Below, piece after piece: positions 59,412 through 64,000 of a stretch of 64,000 nucleotides of DNA. Origin of the DNA: Gnetum montanum (lineage: Eukaryota > Streptophyta > Gnetopsida > Gnetales > Gnetaceae); assembly GCA_015680685.1 (NCBI GenBank), contig MNCI01033354.1, forward strand, positions 1,199,298 to 1,263,297, given 5' to 3'. Positions within the stretch are counted from its first letter, which is position 1. Each line of letters starts with the position of its first letter. A model generated the notes under the pieces. It had not been told where the DNA came from. It made no database searches and saw only the letters and a list, made by a program, of their open reading frames with translations. A program made the position numbers and the translations under genes.

Positions 59412-59676
59412 AGAAAAGGTCAAGTTGTATTATTATCTGAATGGATTATGTACAATCACCTTGGGGGTGATTACCCTCACAACAAAATGCCCCCAAGGGT
59501 AAACACACCACAAGTAGAACCAGGCAAATTTTTTGGGGAAACCCTCCCTAGAAGAGCAAAACAAAAACTGCCCCACAAAAACCCCAAAGAACAAGAGACC
59601 AGAGAACAAAGCCCCCACATCAAGAATCCAACAAAACAAGTGGACCCCCCAACAACAGACCAACAACAAGAGCCCA

Positions 59677-61275
59677 TCATATCAAGTGTAGCAAATTAGT
59701 ACATGAGCAATAGGCCTTTTCCTGGGAGTGTACCATATCCAGGACAACCTTACAATGTTCAGTTCTCATAAAAGCAACAACCTCCTAGAATTCCCTATAT
59801 TTGTCTTCACTCTATTGTCTATCTTTGGTCGGCAAAGTTCTGGCCCTATCAAGGTGAAGCCCGATGGCGGTGATCCAAATGTAGCAACATAAAGCAATCC
59901 ATGTAGCATTTCGGTTAATACCCAGCATACTGTACGAACATCTCCCATTCCTAAGCCAATGATGTGCATCTGATTCATGTGCAACGTCTTGGCTACTCAT
60001 TTGCTGCTCTTCAAGCAAATCCTTGGAGTAGGTTCACTCCACTAATCAATCACCTTTAAGTACTAAATCCAAATATTATGCAAAGACAAAACCTTTTGCT
60101 AGAAAACAAGAAAACTAGTGTTCTTCAGTTAATTGATTAAAAGATTACAACAAAGTTATCAAAACCCACAACATCTTAAACCTTTCACACTCAAACGATA
60201 TCGCAGAGCATGAGGTTCTACAACTACACAATGGTTATTCTCAATTCAATACACAACCAATAGAGAGTCTCTCCCATAACCCAGACCTAAGATCTCGACT
60301 CATAAGTAAGACACAAGAGAATAGAACACAAAAACCAACACACCACAAGTTTCTCTTTCACCAATTGCACTCACCCAATGTACTCACACGCCCTCTCTTG
60401 CTCAGCTCTCCACACTCAAGAGCTTTGTTTCTCACTCATGGTACCCACAAAATGTAAATTACATTAATATTTATGAACAATAGGAGATAAAAAACCTAGA
60501 AATCTTCCCTCAACTCAACTTGAGGTTCTTCATATGTTTCCATGGTCTTCTCACCTTTTGCCCAACTATTTCCATCCTTTTCCAACTTACCCTAGCTATT
60601 TCCCAAATTGGGATGGATGTTTTTGGAAGTTTCCAACTTACCTTGGAAAGATGTCTCCTATGACAACCTAGCTCTCAAGGAAGACATCTTCTATCTTTGG
60701 GAGATGTCTCCTTTGAGGCCAAGACATCTCCTTCATTGACAAGACGTCTCCTACAAGGCCAAGATGCCTTGCCTAAGACATCAGCAAAATTAGCAAGATG
60801 TCTTCTATCAACCCCAAGCCTCAACCAAGATGTCTTTTTCAAGCCCAAAACTTGCAAACACAAACATATGGAAGGAACAAAGAGGATTGGAAGAGTCGTT
60901 TCTACACCAATCCTAAACCCATTTCTCCTCCTCCTCATGTAGGTTTCTTTCCTACCACTCCCTAAGTAAATCCTCTTGGATTTGTGTGCATAGCTGGTCT
61001 TCCAGCTCATTCCTAATTATAGCCTCTCTTAGGTCTCTCTGCTTCATATCCTCCACAACTACTTCTTTACAACATTGAATTTCCTCCATCACCATTGCTT
61101 GGTCCTATTTGTCCCATTTGAGAAGCTCTACCTCCCACTTGACCTACTCCACTTTATGCATCCTTGCTTCCACCTTAGTTGTCGCCTTTGTCAGGTCCTC
61201 CTAGAATTTGGCCTATAGCTCTTGGTGTACAATTTCCTAAGCTTGCATGATCTACTCTTGCAAATTGATGATTGG
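59677..61275 (-). pseudogene. LINE 2 third ORF: coiled coil plus J-domain, split by solo LTR
   Basis: The coiled-coil part (61275-60910) reads EIVHQEL, VEARMHKVE, VKWEVELLKWDK, DQAMVMEEIQCCKEVVVEDM and NELEDQLCTQIQEDLLREW. It stops at the solo LTR and resumes in the same frame at 60023 with LLEEQQMSSQDVAHES and CSYSMLGINRNATWIALCCY, then the loop HLD (59848-59856), where the LINE 1 copy has HPD: CCT became CTT. KVVLDMVHSQEKAYC aligns with SVLDDIHAQEQMTY of LINE 1. All ten internal stops I counted are TAG. An upstream open piece at 61388-61191, in another frame, may be the N-terminus. No indel is seen after 61275 once the LTR is left out. Confidence 0.7.
60024..60909 (-). mobile_element. Solo LTR inside LINE 2 third ORF
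   Basis: In the plus direction it begins TGGAGTAG and ends CTACACCA, an 8-base inverted repeat with one mismatch. It is flanked by a perfect 5-bp duplication ATCCT at 60019-60023 and 60910-60914. It has no internal coding region. It holds a cluster of AGACATCT/AGACGTCT motifs at 60640-60840, as in the Copia A and B LTRs, so it is probably a Copia LTR; which strand is sense is inferred from that motif arrangement only. Confidence 0.85.
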
Positions 61276-62049
61276 TCAGCAACTGAACCCAATCCCTCCC
61301 CCCTCCCCATTGCATTGTCCAATGGGACAAAGGTAGAGGAGGAAGAGGCCCCTTTGATGATGGGTTGGTGCTGCTCATAAATAGTCATGAAAGATGAGGG
61401 ACTAACGGGTGTTGGCTCAAGTGGCTACGTTGCCCTCCAAAGAGCTAAGATAAGCCCAAAGTGCCTCCCTCAGCACTCCCGCTAGAGGGAAGCCAAAAAG
61501 AACTAAGGGATATTGACCTACCAGCCCAAGCACATGTAGCACAAGATCACAAAGTGAGCCCCTTGCAACTTCCAAACATTCCTAGACTAAACGAAATATC
61601 TTTCAACAAGCTATGTGGCCTCCTACCAAAGCAGTGGGAGCATCAACTTCGAAACCTTGCAACTACCAATCTTCAACACCAACCCCTAGAAGAAGCCCTC
61701 TACATCATGCAACCCCTAGTTGGTCAGCAACACCACCTCCCCAATCAAAAGCATGCCTAGGTACCCTACCAAAGTAGATTCCATAAGGTTTATGCACATC
61801 CCACAAAATGTGTTGGAATCCTCCCTCCACTACTTGTAGAAATTAGTGTCTACAAGGTCAAGGTCCACAACCAACAACAACGATAGATCACTGCACACCC
61901 CCCCCCCCCCAAAACTTGCACAACCATATCCCACAGTTCCTAGTTATTTCAAAATTCATCTGTGTTAGGCTCATAGGTCGGTGTAACCTGCATTTGCAGT
62001 AGCTTCCTTCCATAGCCACCTAACCAAGAGCACCATTTGCAAAAGGGGA

Positions 62050-62300
62050 TAGAGCAGCACTAGGCAGAAAATTATTTTGTTGCTACTTTCCAATTACGCC
62101 AAAGAATAATCGTGGCAAACAAATCCCCATGCACCTGCAGAGGTGAAGGAATGGTGGCAACATGCTAGATGTCCAAAGAGGAGGCACAATAGGAACAAGT
62201 GTTGTACTTTCAATGCCAACACTACAGAGAGGGCAACTATCAATATTTATTATTCCTTGCACCTTCAAATAGGCATGAATGGGGTAACGTACCCTGCAAC
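62050..62300 (-). pseudogene. LINE 2 zf-RVT remnant
   Basis: The minus-strand piece at 62268-62083 has KVQGIINIDSCPLCSVGIES, which aligns with KGQGINIATVCPMCTQELET of LINE 1. The His half of the zinc site is lost. Confidence 0.75.
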
Positions 62301-62549
62301 AAAAGCCAATATAAGCATTTAATTTTCTCTAAGAGCCACCCCTACCACATGGTCCTCCAACTACGCTCCGTTGGATATTTAAATTTTATGAGTTTGTGTG
62401 GTTGGGTCCCCATCATCCCCCCATTGGATTATCTTGTAGGCATAATTACATAGGTTCCACCATGTGGATGAGTCCCTAGAGGCCACCTTCCAAGGCTAGT
62501 ACTTGTTAGCAATGATGTGCACCCACCACAGCTAGCACCTATCATCTTG

Positions 62550-64000
62550 GATGAACCTATTTATAATTCCCTAATACCCCATCAAAATGACATCTTCAAA
62601 CCTCAGAACCCCTAGACCCTCAACATGCATAGGCCTGTCCACCCTTTCCCAACATACTAGGCACAAGCATCTCCCCCCCACCCCAAAAAAAAACAATCCT
62701 CTAGACCATATGAAGGTCTGTATGATTTGGTTGACTTTGTTGATGATGCCCTTCCATGGGGCAGCAACAGAGGTAACATATCTAGCGATGGTCAAAAAGA
62801 TGGACATGGCCAAAATGATTTTCCCCTTTTTCTCAAAAAACATACAATTCAGTGACCTACCTAAGATTGGAGCCTCCAAATCAAATGAGTCCAGGTTGCC
62901 AGTCTATCCCAAGCAAACATGGGCATCCCCAAATATGAATCCTACACCAGACCTTGCATAATCCCAAGCTTCTAACAAACCTACCTTTTAACTGACCCCT
63001 CTATGTGGAAGAAGTTTATTGCAGATTTTCCCCAGTTAGGCTCTAGCCCAATTTCTTTTGCCATCCTATCCAGAGCCCTTTTGATAGCCAAGGCTTGTGG
63101 CATAGCCACTCGGATCATAAGAATTGTATCATCAGCATAATGTTTAGTGATGTAGGTAACCCCCTCAAATATTTAATCCTCTAATCCCCTCCGCCCTACA
63201 ATAAAGGTTCATAGTATTCATAACAATGATAAATAGATAGAGAGAAAGTGGGTCACCTTGATGTAGCCCCTTGTTGGGGAAGGAAAACCCCCAAAGACAC
63301 CCATTCAAATTGAAGGAGTAGGCCCCCATGGCTTGAAGATTGATACAAAGAGCCACAAATTTTGGGGTGAATCTCCTTTATGAGCATAATGTCCTAGAAA
63401 GCATCCCATTGAATGGTGTCATAGGCCTTTGCAATATCAAGTTTGATGCACATACCAAGGAACCTAGCTCTCTATATGGAGTGCATAACTTCTTGAAGTA
63501 GCAAGATCTGATCATGAATATATCCCCCCTTAACAAAGTCAACCTAGTGGGTACCAACCAAACTTGGCATCAACGATTGTAGCCATCTAATGAGAATTTT
63601 GGTAAAGAGTCTGAGCAACGTATTACACATCCCAATTGGTATGTAGTGCACGGGTGCCATGGCATTTGGGATCTTCGAGATAAGCACAATTTTCTCATGG
63701 TGAAGCTTCCTTCAACATTTTATTGAAGCCATCTAAAATATTATTTCCCAAGATATCTGAGAATTCCTAGCAGAACTTGGCAGGCCAACCATTTGGCCCT
63801 AGTGTCTTAGTAGCTTTGGGGAAGCCATCACTTCAAAGAGTTCTAGCATGGTTGTTAGGGCAACCAATCAGTCGTTATCCTCCTCCTTGATAACCTTTTG
63901 AATTTGGATGGAGATAGGGGAGGAACCTCCCCCTATCTAGACCCCCACCTAATACTTCTACATCTCTTGAGCAATGTTATGCAAGTCATGTAGGAGGGTT
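62550..64000 (-). pseudogene. LINE 2 reverse transcriptase (partial at window edge)
   Basis: IPIGMCNTLLRLFTKIL at about 63640, FVKGGYIHDQILLLQEVMHS, GMCIKLDIAKAYDTIQWDAF, then LNGCLWGFSFPNKGLHQGDP and LSLYLFIIVMNTMN. The catalytic box is YADD, intact (63128-63139). The thumb segment at 62879-62571 has AMSIFLTIARYVTSVAAPWK and LVCWERVDRPMHVEGLGVLR. Stops and shifts remain, but the active site is better kept than in LINE 1. Confidence 0.9.

Larger units (their letters stand above)
59368..64000 (-). mobile_element. LINE 2: relative of LINE 1, runs off the window
   Basis: Minus-strand element: RT (64000-62550), zinc finger (about 62300-62080), third ORF (61275-59677, interrupted by a solo LTR at 60024-60909), 3' UTR, poly(A) (poly-T on the plus strand at 59368-59411). 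The order is as in LINE 1, and RT segments align closely with it, so both belong to one family. Confidence 0.85.

Overview
The window looks like one stretch of a large, transposon-filled seed-plant nuclear genome. A gymnosperm is most likely: very long nested LTR elements, heavily decayed chromovirus, Tat/Athila-like and SIRE-like coding regions, L1-type LINEs, a Helitron and a tRNA-derived SINE, with almost no intact host coding capacity. Gymnosperm origin is an inference; no organelle, rRNA or tRNA gene is present to fix it. Only one open reading frame looks like a maintained host gene: a PIF/Harbinger-derived nuclease-like protein (HARBI1/ALP1 class) on the minus strand at 46985-48027.

Layout. 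1-6530: decayed Ty3/Gypsy chromovirus (Gy1, plus strand). 6531-7050: fragment of a Copia 3' accessory ORF. 7071-21301: large SIRE-like Copia element (Copia A, minus strand), with pol at 10.6-13.6 kb and an accessory ORF between pol and the 3' LTR. Its gag is split by a second Copia (Copia B, plus strand, 14561-20197) that lost pol but kept gag and the accessory ORF. Its 5' LTR is broken by a Ty3/Gypsy element (Gy2, plus strand, 21302-27281) that lost protease, RT and RNase H. 28160-44580: Helitron Rep/helicase gene (plus strand), split by a 13.1-kb Ty3/Gypsy element (Gy3, minus strand, 29625-42723) that carries a large accessory ORF downstream of integrase. 45-49.5 kb: the HARBI1-like gene and its flanks. 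49.5-51.1 kb: two SINEs in opposite orientation around a GC-rich 181-bp tandem repeat with an assembly gap. 52.65-58.14 kb: L1-like LINE 1 (plus). 59.37-64.0 kb: related LINE 2 (minus, runs off the window), split by a solo LTR with a perfect 5-bp target duplication.

The most unusual observation is that both LINE copies carry, downstream of the reverse transcriptase and zinc-finger region, a third ORF encoding a long coiled coil followed by a J-domain (DnaJ-like) module. It ends just before the 3' UTR and poly(A) tail. The two copies are homologous to each other, contain no frameshift over the segments read, and their in-frame stops are almost all TAG in positions where CAG would give glutamine. 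This suggests a retrotransposon-encoded co-chaperone-like protein that I do not recognise as described.

Nearly every other reading frame is a decayed retroelement domain. Boundaries were placed from LTR pairs, TG/CA ends, primer-binding sites, polypurine tracts and target duplications read by eye; boundaries of degenerate coding segments are approximate.
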